Shown here: positions 20,189 to 31,194 of the stretch, piece by piece
Numbering within the stretch: the first letter of the stretch is position 1
Layout: the number at the start of each line of letters is the position of its first letter
Assembly (NCBI GenBank): GCA_031216915.1
Contig: CM062296.1
Coordinates: 457,016,681-457,080,680 of the forward strand
Direction of reading: 5' to 3'
Length of the DNA: 64,000 nt
Origin: Pictodentalium vernedei
Taxonomy: Eukaryota > Mollusca > Scaphopoda > Dentaliida > Dentaliidae
The notes under the pieces: model-generated
The model's input: only the letters and a program-made list of their open reading frames with translations
Database searches by the model: none
Told to the model about the DNA's origin: nothing
Position numbers and translations under genes: made by a program

Positions 20189-22030
20189 TTACAGATGGTC
20201 TGGGATAGGTGTAGGTTGTTTGTTGGCAGTGGGATAGACGGCCAGAAATTCTTGGACATGTAAACGAAACAAAGCATCGGCGTAAATGTTCGTCTTACCC
20301 AAGATGTGGTAAGCCTTAAATAAAATATTATATTTTAGAGAATATACAACTAGCTGACGAACCAACCGCATTAATGTCGGATCTTTACAGGTTTGCTTGT
20401 TGATGACTAGAATGAGAGCCTCATTATCGGTGTGAAAGAGGATGCAGTGGTTTGCCAGTAGAGGACCCCAAAGCCCGATCGACAGAATGATAGGGTATAA
20501 CTCCAGGGCCGAAATGTGTGCATTCTTGATTTCCGTAGGCCAGGCCCCGTAAGTCCAACGAGCACCAAAGATCGCCCCAAAACCCGGTGTTGAGGCTGCA
20601 TCCGTATACAGGGAGATGGCTTGGTTGCTACACCACTGATCATGCAAAAACATTGAAGCCCCATTGAAATGTTCGAGAAAAAACAGCCAGGCTTGCAAAT
20701 CTGCCCGTGCTGCTGAGTTGAGCCTATTGCGATGGTTGGAGCGGACTATTCCTTTGGTTAAGTCAATCAGACGTCTAAGAAAAGGACGGCCTGGAAGGAC
20801 GACCGAACATGCAAAATTTAGAACCCCTATAAGACTCTGCAACTCATGGAGGGTGACCTTCTTCCTAATATGATATTTTTGCAGTAACGCCCGAGCCTGA
20901 GCAAGCTTTGATTGAGGAAGACGAGCTTCCATCTTCTCCGAGTCCAATGTAATGCCTAGAAACTCTAAACAGTGGGTAGGTAAGACAGTCTTGTCAGTAG
21001 CTAAGGGTACGCCTAAATCAGTACATAGGGCCTGAAAAATCCGCAAGGCACTGGCACATTCCTCCTTGGAATTGTGCACAAGAAAGAAATCATCCACCGA
21101 AGCAGAAACCAAAGACTTTAAGATAATCTCAAGGGCAGAACTGAACTTTTAGAAAAGCTGGCAGGAAGAAGAACTACCCATGGGAGGGCATCGGTCGTAG
21201 TAAAATTTCCCCTCCCAAGTAAAGCCTAGCAAGTGAAAATGTTTGGGATGTATGGGGAGCAGGCGGAATGCATCTTTGATATCCACTTTGGCCATGAAGC
21301 TGTTGTGGCCCCAATGTTGGAGATAAGTAATCGCATCGGAAACTGAAGCATAGGCAACCCGAGAGTGTTTGGTAGTAATCCCATCATTCACGGAAGCCCC
21401 GGAGGGAAAGGACAAATGGTGAATAGGGCGAAAAGAGCCTGGAGACTTTTTAGGCACCAAACCCAGTGGAGAGATATGGAAAGGATGCAAGGGTGGAGAG
21501 GAAAAAGGGCCCGCTATTCGGCCCAGCTCTAATTCCCTGAGTAATTTGGCAGAAACAATCGCAGGGTGATCCCGGGCAGATTTTAAATTCTGTGGCTGTG
21601 GCTGAGGATGGAGGTCACCTGAAAAACCTAGGTGTAAACCTTCCCGAAACCCTTGCAGAACGAATGCGTGTTCAGATGGGGGAAGATTATGAAGGTACCT
21701 TTCCAGATGTTCCTGGTTTATGGGTGTTGGTAGTGAAAGACTTCCTGAATGGTTGCATGTCTGAGCCCGAAGGTGGGGTGGCTGGTCAGGAAGCTGTGGG
21801 GCCACTGGTGTGGCGTGACCACCAAGAAGAGGCTGGATGGGGGCGCTGGCAAATATAACATTTGTGAGAGAACTGGCAGTTGTTGTGACACATGAGACCT
21901 TTGTGGAAGCGAAAGCATTCCCTGGCGGGCACGCAAAAATTGTGGTTAGGGGTGTTGTTACCATTCCCTCGGTTGGTCCGAAACTGATTATTTTGAAAGG
22001 AAGATCTGAAAGTTGGGGCCCCTGGGGCAA
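20189..22030 (-). pseudogene. Reverse transcriptase/RNase H of the Ngaro-like element, one internal stop
   Basis: Fingers and palm: LGLVPKKSPGSFRPIHHLSF, AKVDIKDAFRLLPIHP (first catalytic Asp) and YYDRCPPMGSSSSCQLF. A single TAA at 21149-21151 interrupts where relatives continue into KFSSALE. The same frame resumes with SASVDDFFLV, the catalytic Asp pair. RNase H follows: ISLYTDAAS, LFHTDNEALILVINKQT, ILGKTNIYADALFRL. It copies the element RNA into DNA and removes the RNA. The upstream boundary is uncertain, because the frame overlaps the end of gag in a different reading frame, so frameshifting or reinitiation would be needed. Apart from the stop the frame is well preserved. Confidence 0.9.
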
Positions 22031-23244
22031 CTTGATCGATAAGCTTCCAGTGGATCATGTTCCAGGGAAGACGACAAGTCTCCCTGAGGGCCTGAAATTT
22101 TTCGGCGTAGCTAAACCAATCTGAACCCTTTTGCACCAAATTCCGGATATTTGCAATGTAACGCATGAGCTGAGGCACTTCAGTGGGCCGTTTTTGAGTA
22201 TATATGGCTACAAAAATATGAAAGGCTGTTAGCCAGGTATCTAAATTGAGAGTGTTACACTGTGGTGGCTGACTGATGCAAAGTTCAGGGGCACAAGACG
22301 CCTGGGTTTCCACTGTGACGACAGAGAAGGAAGGCTTCTGTTTATTGAGCAGTTCAGACGTGGATAAAGTGGTCATTCCAAATTTTCTCCTTCAGTGGTG
22401 CGGGAATAAAGGCATCCAATAGTGTGGCGAGTGAGTGGAAAATTGGCAATGAAGGATCGACCGGAACCTGAAGAGCTGATGACGAAAGATGGTTGTTGAG
22501 TGTAGATAGGTTGTTACCTGCCGAGTTAGTATCCTGGAGAACTGGAGGAAGCATGTTGTCTGGCAGCGAGTGTATCATCTCTGGATGAACTTCCGGTGGT
22601 GGAGGTGGAGATGTGCTAGTGTGAATCGGCAAGTTATGTACCCTGTGTGTCTGCTGGTCTTCTAATCGACTGACTTGAGTGGGCTAACCGATTGATCGAA
22701 TCCTGCAAGTGAGACAAGGTGACGGAGGATTCAGCCTGTCCGGAATGTGTGGTAGGCAGTGGAGGTGTGCTGCAGTGTGGCCTGCTGACGCTGAAGGTTG
22801 TTGACGTGGAAGGTCTGATGTCGGTGCATGTGAGGGTCTCATCTGGCCGAGAACCTGACGTCCGCAATGGGTACAAAAGATGACTCAAAGGTACAGAAAC
22901 GCGTGAACGGCCTCTCCTGGTGGGCATGGTGCCACTTGAGCTGGTAGTATGTCCACTGTAGGTAAAGTAGGTGCTGCATGCTGGTGAGAGTCCTGTGCTG
23001 AGCCCCTCTGAAATGAAATGGGGTGTGTTGTGATTGTGCGGTTGTCAGGCTGCTGAACAGTGGTAGTCAGTGGTGCAGATGTTGGTGGGGAGGAAGCAGT
23101 AGATATCTGGAACTGTACTGTTGGGTCCGTGGGAGGCATAAGGTGTTCGCCCCTCCCTTGTGATACTGAAAAAGCGTGTCGAAGGCTCTGTCTTAATGGC
23201 ACACCATTTTGTTGTCTACTCTTTTTGCGTTTTGTGGGAGCCAT
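21786..23244 (-). pseudogene. Gag-like region of the Ngaro-like element, frameshifted
   Basis: A possible start MAPTKRKKSRQQ at 23244 leads a Ser/Pro/Thr-rich basic segment. The sense then passes through three reading frames (to 22885, 22927-22634, 22632-22354, 22376-21786), indicating at least two or three frameshifts. The last part is the best conserved: PPQCNTLNLDTWLTAFHIFV, then ECFRFHKGLMCHNNCQFSHK and CYICQRPHP, a Cys/His series like the zinc knuckles that bind element RNA. The last frame overlaps the start of the pol frame. Confidence 0.75.
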
Positions 23245-23454
23245 CTGTAACGAGAGTAAACAGGCATGAGGGATGTGGTGAGAAACAACAGACCAAGGAA
23301 TCATATGATGCATGCAGTACCCCAAGGAGAAATGGGAAAAACCACACTCCCCCTCCATCCACAGAACAGAAGATGAGTGTCGTGGAGTGTAAATTGTAAA
23401 TCAAGAAAAAACAAACGGGCCCTCAACAAAACTGAACATTGTGCGTAATGGCAG

Positions 23455-24040
23455 CTAGAAAACCGGGCACGCAGCCCAATGTAAATGAAAATGATCGGCT
23501 AAGATTTGTCTCCCAGCACAGATAAAAAACTGGGCACGAAGCCCAAAAATTGTGAAGTAACACAGCGGGCCACGAAGGGACCGGAAGAATAAAACTGGGT
23601 AAAAACGGACACCAAGTCCCTTACCAGGTGACCAAAGAACCAATGGAGGTAATAATTGTCTCCCAGCACAGATAAAAAAAACTGGGCACGAAGCCCAAAA
23701 ATTGTGAAGTAACACAGCGGGCCACGAAGGGACCGGAAGAATAAAACTGGGTAAAAACGAACACCAAGTCCCTTACCAGGTGACCAAAGAACCAATGGAG
23801 ATAATAATTGCACCAAGCACACACTACGAATGGAGGGGGCGTGAAGAACATGCTGGGAAACGGGCACGGAGCCCAAAAAATGTGAATGTAACACCGCGGG
23901 CCACAAAGGAACTGGAAGAATAAAACTGGGTAAAAACGGACACTAAGTCTCTTACCGGGTGACCAAATAACCAATGGAGATAATTGCACCAAGCACACAC
24001 TAACTGACTAAGTACGAATGGAGGGGGCATGAAAAACATG
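23455..24040 (-). repeat. Internal tandem repeats of the Ngaro-like element
   Basis: About three and a half units of 160-180 bp, each with AAACTGGGCACGAAGCCC, GGGCCACGAAGGGACCGG and CCTTACCAGGTGACC. It lies between the SGNH frame and gag. The short frames on the minus strand in this block are repeat-derived. Confidence 0.85.
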
Positions 24041-24178
24041 CAGGGAAAAAGAGAGAAAAAATTATAAAATTTCTTATTTCTATTGTCAGTTTTCTATTGT
24101 TGGTAGTTTTGTGTTCAAGGGTGCTGGTCGAACCAGGGGTATGCAAGCTTGGATGCGGCCCGACGCAGTAAGCCGAAA

Positions 24179-24754
24179 TTACGGAGCAGTTTCAAGGAGT
24201 TGAAGCTGGCGTTTCCCGTGCATCAGTGCAGCACGAACACTGTAATAGAGACGGATGCTACCTTGGGGCGATAAATGCACTCCATCCCGAAGAAATAAAG
24301 GAGCTGGAGATTTGTTGAACCGTCGGTGTTTCCAAAATATAGCGTACTCAGGGAGGATGCATAAATTTTTTAAACGGGTATTGAATTCATCTAAGTTCGC
24401 CATATATTGAGCATTGTTTCTCCAAAACTCCGAAAAAAGAACGACCAGCTTAACATTGCAGGAGTGGTGCAAAAATTACCCAAAGTCGAAAACCTGACGA
24501 GCGATCTCGGCCGGGTCCCCTCCAGATGAATCGATGTCGTTACCGCCTAACTGTACCATGACAATGTCCGGGCAGAACAGATCAACAACTGGTTTCGAGC
24601 ATTCATAAGCCTCGGGAACGGTCAACCCACCTATGCCTAAATATCTGACATCGCAATCGGGGCCCCCCAGTGACGCTCGTTATTGGGGAAATTTTGCATC
24701 CATGTGATCCCGAAAACGTCTGACAAAACTATGCCCAATGATAAGGATCTTCAT
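24179..24754 (-). pseudogene. SGNH-fold esterase carried by the Ngaro-like element
   Basis: From ATG at 24754 one frame runs to 24179 with two internal stops (after FPQ and after VFDFG). All SGNH landmarks are present: GHSFVRR (block I, nucleophile Ser), LGIGGLTV (block II Gly), MVQLGGNDID (block III, GxND) and LFLRDGVHLSPQG (block V, Asp and His of the triad). About 190 residues would be a complete domain. Some Ngaro-type retrotransposons are known to carry such a hydrolase; its role is unclear. Here it precedes gag, right after repeat A1. Confidence 0.85.
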
Positions 24755-24830
24755 AATTTGACTAATAACGATACTGCTTACGAAATCCGTGAACAAAACG
24801 TCTTCAGGAACGAATATGAGAACACAAACA

Positions 24831-25190
24831 AAAGAGTTAACTAACTGTGCTTCTTGTTACAAAGTTGGTAATTTCGAAGTGACGCCAACCTGTTGAGTTG
24901 ATGATTAGATCCACCAATGGAATGGTTGGTAAGTATTCTGGGATTGCTCCATGAAACAAAGGGAATATAGTCTGTTTCTACAGGGTGTCAGACTCTGTAG
25001 AAATGATGGGAATTAGCCAAAGCAGATAAGAGAATTAGAAATAAGAAATGTATTATCAAGATTGAAGGATAGTCGACTGGTCTGCTTGGCTTGAGAATAA
25101 ATAAGCAGACCTGTGTTGTTGTACAGCTGTACCCAAAAAACACTAAGCGTGTCCTCCCATAAAATAATTTATGCCTGGGGCCTAAATTGC
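24831..25190 (-). repeat. Split direct repeat A1 (5' end of the Ngaro-like element)
   Basis: 360 bp copy of A2. At 25190/25191 it meets the resumed family F unit (ATAATTTTGCAACATTA), fixing the insertion point. On the minus strand it would hold promoter sequence; no core element is recognised. Confidence 0.93.
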
Positions 25191-25209
25191 ATATAATTTT
25201 GCAACATTA

Positions 25210-25293
25210 CTGAGTCAAAAAAGAAAGTGTAATAGAAACAAATGAGAAAAACTAGCATTAAGGATGAAATATAATAGTTCTAATGTTATTCAG
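25210..25293. mobile_element. 84-bp Tc1-derived MITE at an exon boundary
   Basis: CTGAGTC...TTATTCAG flanked by TA on both sides (25208-25209, 25294-25295). Its first ~75 bp match the end of the Tc1-like element at 62512-63283 read in reverse (GAGTCAAAA.AGAAAGT, TAATAGAAACAAATG, ATATAATAGTTCTAATGTTA). It is therefore a small internal-deletion derivative. Its right edge is 16 nt from the start of ERM exon b. Confidence 0.82.
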
Positions 25294-25309
25294 TAATGTT
25301 TACTTTCAG

Positions 25310-25414
25310 GTTTTGAGTCAAGATGTTAAAAAAGAAGCCCCATTACAGTTCAAATTCCGTGCAAAATTCTTCCCAGAAGATGTCTCTGAAGAACTTATTC
25401 AAGAAATTACACAG
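25310..25414 (+). CDS. ERM gene, FERM exon b
   Basis: Acceptor TTACTTTCAG, 105 nt in phase 0, donor GTTTGC. Encodes [19 protein letters not shown] and then [16 protein letters not shown], the end of the F1 lobe and start of F2. This exon and exon c together total 275 nt, the size of a single vertebrate ERM exon as I recall, so an extra intron sits between ITQ and RMFF in this lineage. The likely branch point (CTAAT, 25280-25284) lies inside the transposon-derived sequence just upstream. Confidence 0.96.
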
Positions 25415-25480
25415 GTTTGCTCTTTGTTGTATTTGATTTGGAAATTATAATAAGATAATATCTTCATTTTCTGATGGGTT

Positions 25481-25980
25481 TACTCTCCTCTGCCAATTAA
25501 TAGTGATGGCTTAATAATAGTGATGCTGCATATTTTGGGGGTTCAATAAATAAAAGTGATGGTGCCAAATAATAGTGATGACAGGCCCACCAAAATTTAT
25601 GAGAGTGATAGCTACAATTGTGCGAAGTTCCCACAAATGCTACTTGACAGTACCTGTGTTTCACACCAGTAAATTTGACATAGATCAAAGGAACTCAAGG
25701 ATGGGAGATTACACCAAAAAGTTTTGCAGAACCTTTTCACAGGTATGCAACTTTTTAATTCTTACAAGCTTGGATGGTGTACATTGATGAAACTTTATAA
25801 AAAAATTTCTTCAAACAGATGTTGTTTTCAGCTGCTGTTTTTTGGTCCACTTGTTAATCGGATATTCTAATGACAGTAACTCATTTAAATAATCATGATA
25901 GTGTCTAATAATCATGACGCTGCCCTCTTTCTCCAAAAATTAATAATAGTGATGTCACTTTTATTTGGCAGGGGAGAGTA
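25481..25980. mobile_element. 500-bp TIR element with repeated AATAATAGTGATG motifs
   Basis: The ends TACTCTCCTCTGCCAA and TTGGCAGGGGAGAGTA are inverted copies with outer TA dinucleotides that may be the target duplication. Inside, AATAATAGTGATG or close variants recur near both ends (25498, 25514, 25569, 25945), as in subterminal transposase-binding repeats. There is no transposase frame. It is a non-autonomous DNA transposon of unassigned superfamily. Confidence 0.75.
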
Positions 25981-26115
25981 TGAAATGTAGAGAGCTTAGT
26001 GAAATGTAAAATTTCATTGTCAGAATATATTGACACGCATTTATAATTAATATAGAACAAAAAATGACCAAATGTGCCAAACAATATATAACAGACATCT
26101 GATAAGTTTTTCCCA

Positions 26116-28068
26116 TTTTTAACTCAACTTGACAAAGTCAAGCTGAGCTATTGCCACCACTTCTCGTCCATCAGCATACGTTAGTATGTACGTTTACATA
26201 CGTACGTTAGTACGTACGTACGTTAGTACATACGTACGTGTGCCCACAATTTCCTTTGGCACACCTCACAGGTCAGTCGCATTTTTGATCAGATCGCTTT
26301 GAAACTTGATATGCTTGTTTGGGGTGACCTCTAGATGGGAGCTATCGATTTTCTCCCATTTCCGTCAAAAAATGTTGCCGCTGCCAATGCTCTTAGAACT
26401 TAGTTTAGTCAGACCTCAATATTTCCCTTTGGCACACCCTGCAGGGCACATTTATGATCGGATTGCTTTGAAACCTGGCATGCTTGTTTGGGGTGACCTC
26501 TAGATGGGAGCTATCGATTTTCTTCCATTTCCGTCAAAAAATGTTGCCACGGTCAATGTCTTAGAACTTACTTTAATCAGACCTCAATATTTCCCTTTTG
26601 CACACCCTACAGGGCACATTGCTTTGAAACCTGGCATGCTTGTTTGGGGAGATCTCTAGATGGGAACTATCAATTTTCTTTCATTTCTGTCAAAAAATGT
26701 TGCTGCGGCCAACGTTCTTAGAACTTAGTTTAGTCAGACCTCAGTATTTCCCTTTGGCACACCCTACAGGGCACATTTATGATCGGATTGCTTTGAAACC
26801 TGTATGCTTGTTCGGGGTTACCTTTAGGTGGGAGCTATCGATTTTCTTCCATTTCCGTCTCTCAAAAAATGTCGATGGCAATGATATTTGAACTTAGTTT
26901 AGTCAGGCATCAATATATTCCTTTGGCATGCCCTACAGGGCACATTTATTAGATCGGTTTGAAACTTTGTATGCTTGTTTGGGGTTACCTCTAGATGGGA
27001 GCTATCGATTTTCTTCGATTTCCGTCAAAAAATGTTGCCACTGGCAATGATCTTCGATGAACTTAGTAAAAGCTTAGTGCAGTTAAGCATCAATATTTCC
27101 CTTTGACACACCCTGCAGGGCACTTTTATGATTGGATCGCTTGCAAACTTGGTGTGCTTGTGTGGGGTGACATCTATATGGGAGCTGTCGATTTTCTTCC
27201 ATTTCTGTCAAAAAAATGTTGCCGTTGACCTTTGAACTTAAGTTAGTCAGACCTCAATATTTCCCTTTAACACACACTTCAGGGCACATTTATGATTGAA
27301 TCACTTTGAAACTTGGTATGTGTGTTCGGGGTGACCTCTAGATGTGAGCTATTGCTTTTTTTCATTTCCATAAAAAATTATTGTCATTATCACCAGCCTT
27401 TGAACTTACTACATTTGTGCATCAACTTATCCCTTTTGCACTCTCTGCAGGGTATATTTATGAATTTCCATAAAAAAGACCCCCCAAAAAACCCATTGCC
27501 ACAAGCAGTGACCTTCTACTTAGTGCATTTGTGCATTAACATCTTCCTTTGGCATGCCTCAAAGGGCACATTCATTATCAGGTTGTTTTGAAACTTTGTA
27601 TGCTTACGCAGGGGTGACAAGATAAGAGCTATTGATTTTCTTTTCATTTCCTTCAAAAACTGTTGCTGTTAGCAACAATGTTTGAATTTATTGCATTTGT
27701 GCATCAACATTCTTTAACATGGCCAACAGGCCACATTTATCATAGGATTGTTTTTGAACTTGGTGTGCTCATTAGGCAAGAACTCTAGATAAGAGCTATT
27801 GATTAGCATTCATTTCTGTGAAAAAACTTGCCATTTACAATAACCTCTGAACATACTGCATTTGTGTATCAACATTCTTCCTTTAACCAGTTTTGCAGTT
27901 TACATTTAAAAATGCATGGATTACTCTGACATTGTGCACACACAATGCTGTTATGTTGAAATTTCATCAAATAACATTGGTACCAATGATTTTCAGTTTT
28001 GCCATTTCATTTATAACTTACCAAGTCCAAGTTTGTCAAGTTGAGCTAGTGTCATTGACACTTTCATT
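26116..28068 (+). repeat. Family B tandem-repeat element, copy 2
   Basis: Left end TTTTTAACTCAACTTGAC with hairpin partner, TACG-rich microsatellite, then units with CTCTAGATGGGAGCTATCG. Unit similarity falls toward the right end, where only CATTTGTGCATCAAC and ATTTCC..CAAAAA phrases remain. It ends TGTCAAGTTGAGCTAGTGTC with the ATTGACACTTTCATT terminus. Confidence 0.85.
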
Positions 28069-28791
28069 AGAAAAACTTCTCAATTTTTTTGTAAAAAAAG
28101 TTGATTTTCTTGAAAAATATTGGGTTTCCCAAAAAATATTTCTATTTTTAACCTAAAATCCTGATGTTTTCCGGAAAATGTTAAAAATTTGAACATTTTT
28201 GACTCACTTTCGACGGAATTTATTAAAATTTTAATGTTTAAAAATTCACCGATTTGAAAAATTCACTTTTCATAAATTTAACGAGTTTCTCCCGAAAACA
28301 TTCACTTTTTCATGGAGTTAACATGGAGTCGCCATTTGAGGTGAATTTTTTCGAAATTTTTGATGAATGGATTTGCAAGATCATGACCTGTGCAAGATTA
28401 GCACTGAGATTCCCATTGACAAAAATTCAAAAAAAACCACAGCTCTTTTTTGAGGTCGCAGATTGAAGATGCTCGATCGAACGTCGATTCCTACGGGAAA
28501 AAAAAGAGTCTGTTTTGAGCGGCGAATTTATAAATTGGTTTAGAAACCACCATCGATAATGTAGGGGTTTTTGGCATTGAGAGGGAGAGATCACTCGTCC
28601 AAGTCTAAAAAAAGGGTTAAACACCAATAAATGATAAGTGTCCCCCAGAGATGATGATGAGATAATTATAAACGTTTGGGTAAGCTACTGACTTTTTTCT
28701 TGCATAGCTGTGGCGAAATAATCATAAATGCTGAAAGTGACCTTAAACCCATTAAACAAGCAAACTGTAATTTCCTACTTTTTTTTTACAG
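28069..28791 (+). other. End of ERM intron b-c
   Basis: Very AT-rich, with homopolymer runs and no frame or repeat recognised. It contains CATAAATGCTGAAAGTGACC (28724), also present near 16251 upstream of exon a, so a short shared intronic phrase occurs twice. The polypyrimidine tract is CTACTTTTTTTTTACAG. Confidence 0.5.
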
Positions 28792-28961
28792 AGAATGTTC
28801 TTCCTTCAAGTGAAAGAAGGAATATTGAACGATGAAATCTACTGCCCTCCAGAAACTGCTGTGCTGCTTGGTTCCTATGCCTGCCAGGCAAAATATGGTG
28901 ATTACAATGCACAAGTCCATCCAGCAGGTTGCCTTGCTAGTGATAGAATTTTACCTCAGAG
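28792..28961 (+). CDS. ERM gene, FERM exon c
   Basis: Acceptor TTTACAG, 170 nt, ending two bases into an Arg codon (CCT CAG AG) before donor GTGAGA. Encodes [20 protein letters not shown], then [19 protein letters not shown] and LASDRILPQ, the F2 lobe with its helical acyl-CoA-binding-protein-like fold. [16 protein letters not shown] is strongly conserved in ERM proteins. Exon c is flanked 14 nt downstream by family F repeat sequence. Confidence 0.97.
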
Positions 28962-28974
28962 GTGAGAGATATGT

Positions 28975-29150
28975 ATAACCTTCTTATTTTGCAACATCAC
29001 TATAAAATGCAGGTCAAGTTCAATTTTCATTGTTCTGGCATTTCCTATTCTAGAGTTATGCCCCTTGAAAAGCTGCAAAATGGTAAAATTAATATTTTCC
29101 GTATAACTCAGTTTGATTTGAGGTATGAGCTTTACTTTTTTTTTTCTTTT
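28975..29150 (+). repeat. Family F repeat fragment, copy 2
   Basis: Contains ATTTTGCAACATCACTATAA, AATGCAGGTCAAGTTCAATT, CCTTGAAAAGCTGCAAAATG and TTTCCGTATAACTCAGTTTG, matching one unit of the family F array at 17042. It starts within 15 nt of the exon c donor. A poly(T) run follows. Confidence 0.7.
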
Positions 29151-29322
29151 TTTTTTTATACACTTCACATGCATTCTGTCCGATATATTTGTCTGTTTGC
29201 ATTTTTGGGGATCATCTGTTGGCTGTGCGAACGTTTTCCATGTTTGGCCATAAAATTTCAAGATAAATTTCTGTCCATTTCGAGTAAGAACTCTGAAAAA
29301 ATGAATGAGTTTTTAAAATCTT

Positions 29323-29607
29323 TATACCCCCACAAAATGAAGTTTAGGGGAGTATATAGGAGTCAACTTGTCCGTCGGTCGGTCTGTCGTCATCGTTGGT
29401 CTGGTCCGTTGCACACGTAAACTTGTGGAGCGAACTACTTCCACAGTTTTCATGAAACTTCACAAAAATAATCAACATTATGAAGGGAAGTGCGTGCCAT
29501 AATTTTTTTTTTTTTTTATTTAAAAAAAAATTGAATGCCCCTTTTCAGTCACCCACACTAGGCAGTATGCCACGTTGGGGGTATACTGGGCGACAGACCA
29601 TCTCTAG
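29323..29607 (+). repeat. Family G Helitron-like element, short copy
   Basis: Starts TATACCCCCACAAAATGAAG and ends GGGGGTATACTGGGCGACAG, ACCATCTCTAG, followed by TTT. The 5' TATACCCCC and 3' GGGGGTATA are subterminal inverted repeats. A CTAG end before T fits Helitron/Helentron 3' ends. Confidence 0.7.
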
Positions 29608-30168
29608 TTTGTATTTACATTTTGCAGTAATAATAATGGGTGCAGTTTGCAGTCCTGACATTTCATCCTCAGCAATCTTAAGTGCTAAGGAAAATGCTGT
29701 GGTAGTAATGCACATCGTCAGCCAAAAAATTGCTGAGGGTGTAGTGTTGTAAAATGTTGGGCAAAAAAAAAAATACCTGTGTTTAGGGTAATCCGATCGA
29801 CCCTAAAAAATTATGCTGCCCATAAAAATTTTGAGTAAAAGTCTCTCATTTAGTTCACTACATGTAACCCTGAATTCCATATGATTTCAACTGTGAATTT
29901 GAAACCAATTTTGGAGTTAAGCTTTCAAAATTATGTGTAGAAATAAATGTATAGGACAGAATAAATGTGGAGCATTGGAAAGTTCCAATTCAGCAAGGGA
30001 ACCACATTTGATAAACTGACAAACATTTTACAATGCTTCACCATTGGTGTTGACAGGTCATAAACATTAATTAATATTGTGTTGGTTTCGTGCATTGATA
30101 CTGAAGCCCCAAATCTTGGCCTACTGTCTTGAAAATGTCACTGGTGGATGTATATTGTACAACAGTTA
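29608..30168 (+). other. ERM intron c-d, no recognised feature
   Basis: AT-rich; no coding potential or repeat shared with the rest of the window was seen. Confidence 0.4.
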
Positions 30169-31188
30169 TTTAGTCGAGTTGTGATGAAGTCAAACTCGAC
30201 TTATAGTTTAATAAGTGGCGGCGGGTGGGCAGGCGTAAACAATTGGTTTCCGGACGGTAACTTGATAAGGTTCGATCCACGTTCATGAAACTTCATAGGT
30301 TGGCCTTGGTGAGAGGAAGAACCCTATTTTTTTGGACTCACTAGGTCAAAGGTCATGTTCACAGCGACCTTGAATATACTAAATCATAAATAATTGGTTT
30401 CCGGATGATAACTTGACTATGGTTGAACCCACAGTCATGAAACTTCATATGTAGGTTGGTCGTCGTTAGAGGAAGAACCCTATTTATTTTGGACTTGGTA
30501 GGTCAAAGGTCAAGGTCATGGTAACCCTGAACAAGTAAATCAAAACAATTGGTTTCCGGATGATAACATGATAATGGTTCGACCTGTGTTCATGAAACTC
30601 CATATGTAGGTTGGCATCAATGAGAGGAAGAACCCTATTCATTTTGGACTCGCTAAGTGAAAGGTCAAGGTCACAGTGGCCTTCAATATAGTTAATCCCT
30701 AAACGATAACTTGATAATGGTTCGACCCACTTTCATGAAACTTCATAGGTAGGTTGGCATCCGTGAGAGGAAGTAAATTTTAAACGATTGGTTTCCAGAT
30801 GATAACTTGATAATGGTTTGACCGACATTCATGAAACTTCATAGGTAGGTTGGCCTGGGTGAGTGGGAGACCACTTTATTTTGGACTTGGTAGGTGAATG
30901 GTGAAGGTCACAGTGACCTTGAACATAATAAATCGTGAACAATTGGTCTTCAGATGATAATTTGACAATGGTTCTACCCACGTTCATGAAACTTCATAGG
31001 TAGGTTGGGATTGGTGCAAGAAAGAGCCCTATTTATTTTGGAATCACTAGGTCAAGGTCACAGTGACCCTTCACATAGTAGATTGTAAACAACTGGTTTC
31101 CGGACGATAAGTTGATAATGATTAAGCCCACTTTTGTGCTTTCACAACTCAACATTGGATCGGTGATTCTATTGGCATTTTTTTTTTT
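30169..31188 (+). repeat. Family A tandem repeats, copy 3 (diverged)
   Basis: Complete ends: TTTAGTCGAGTTGTGATG at left, TCACAACTCAACATTGGATC plus hairpin and GGCATTTTTT at right. About six units are more diverged than at 9-11 kb. The nuclear-receptor half-sites are mostly broken (for example AGGTCATGTTCACAGCGACC), except one perfect site at 30905-30919. Confidence 0.85.
30905..30919. promoter_or_regulatory. Perfect ERE palindrome in family A copy 3
   Basis: AGGTCACAGTGACCT; the only unit of this older copy that keeps both half-sites. It lies inside ERM intron c-d. Function is not shown. Confidence 0.6.
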
Positions 31189-31194
31189 TTTAAT

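Larger units (their letters stand above)
17472..25190 (-). mobile_element. Ngaro-like tyrosine-recombinase retrotransposon, full length, decayed
   Basis: Read on the minus strand from 25190: repeat A1 (360 bp), SGNH esterase, ~170-bp repeats, gag-like frames with a zinc-knuckle region, reverse transcriptase/RNase H, tyrosine recombinase, repeat B1 (298 bp), repeat A2 (360 bp), a 781-bp spacer, repeat B2 (298 bp). Split direct repeats with a tyrosine recombinase instead of a DDE integrase define the Ngaro/DIRS group, which integrates through a circular intermediate; B1-A2 is the joined ends. The spacer between A2 and B2, and the esterase placed before gag, are unusual. Stops and frameshifts in every gene show it is dead. 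Confidence 0.85.

Noticed and set aside
21592..22124. Plus-strand frames opposite the Ngaro gag and pol
   Set aside because: They are antisense shadows of clearly recognisable gag and RT sequence.
23455..24040. CRISPR-like array of ~170-bp units
   Set aside because: The spacers between similar parts are themselves repeated, the genome is eukaryotic, and the block is an internal repeat of a retrotransposon.
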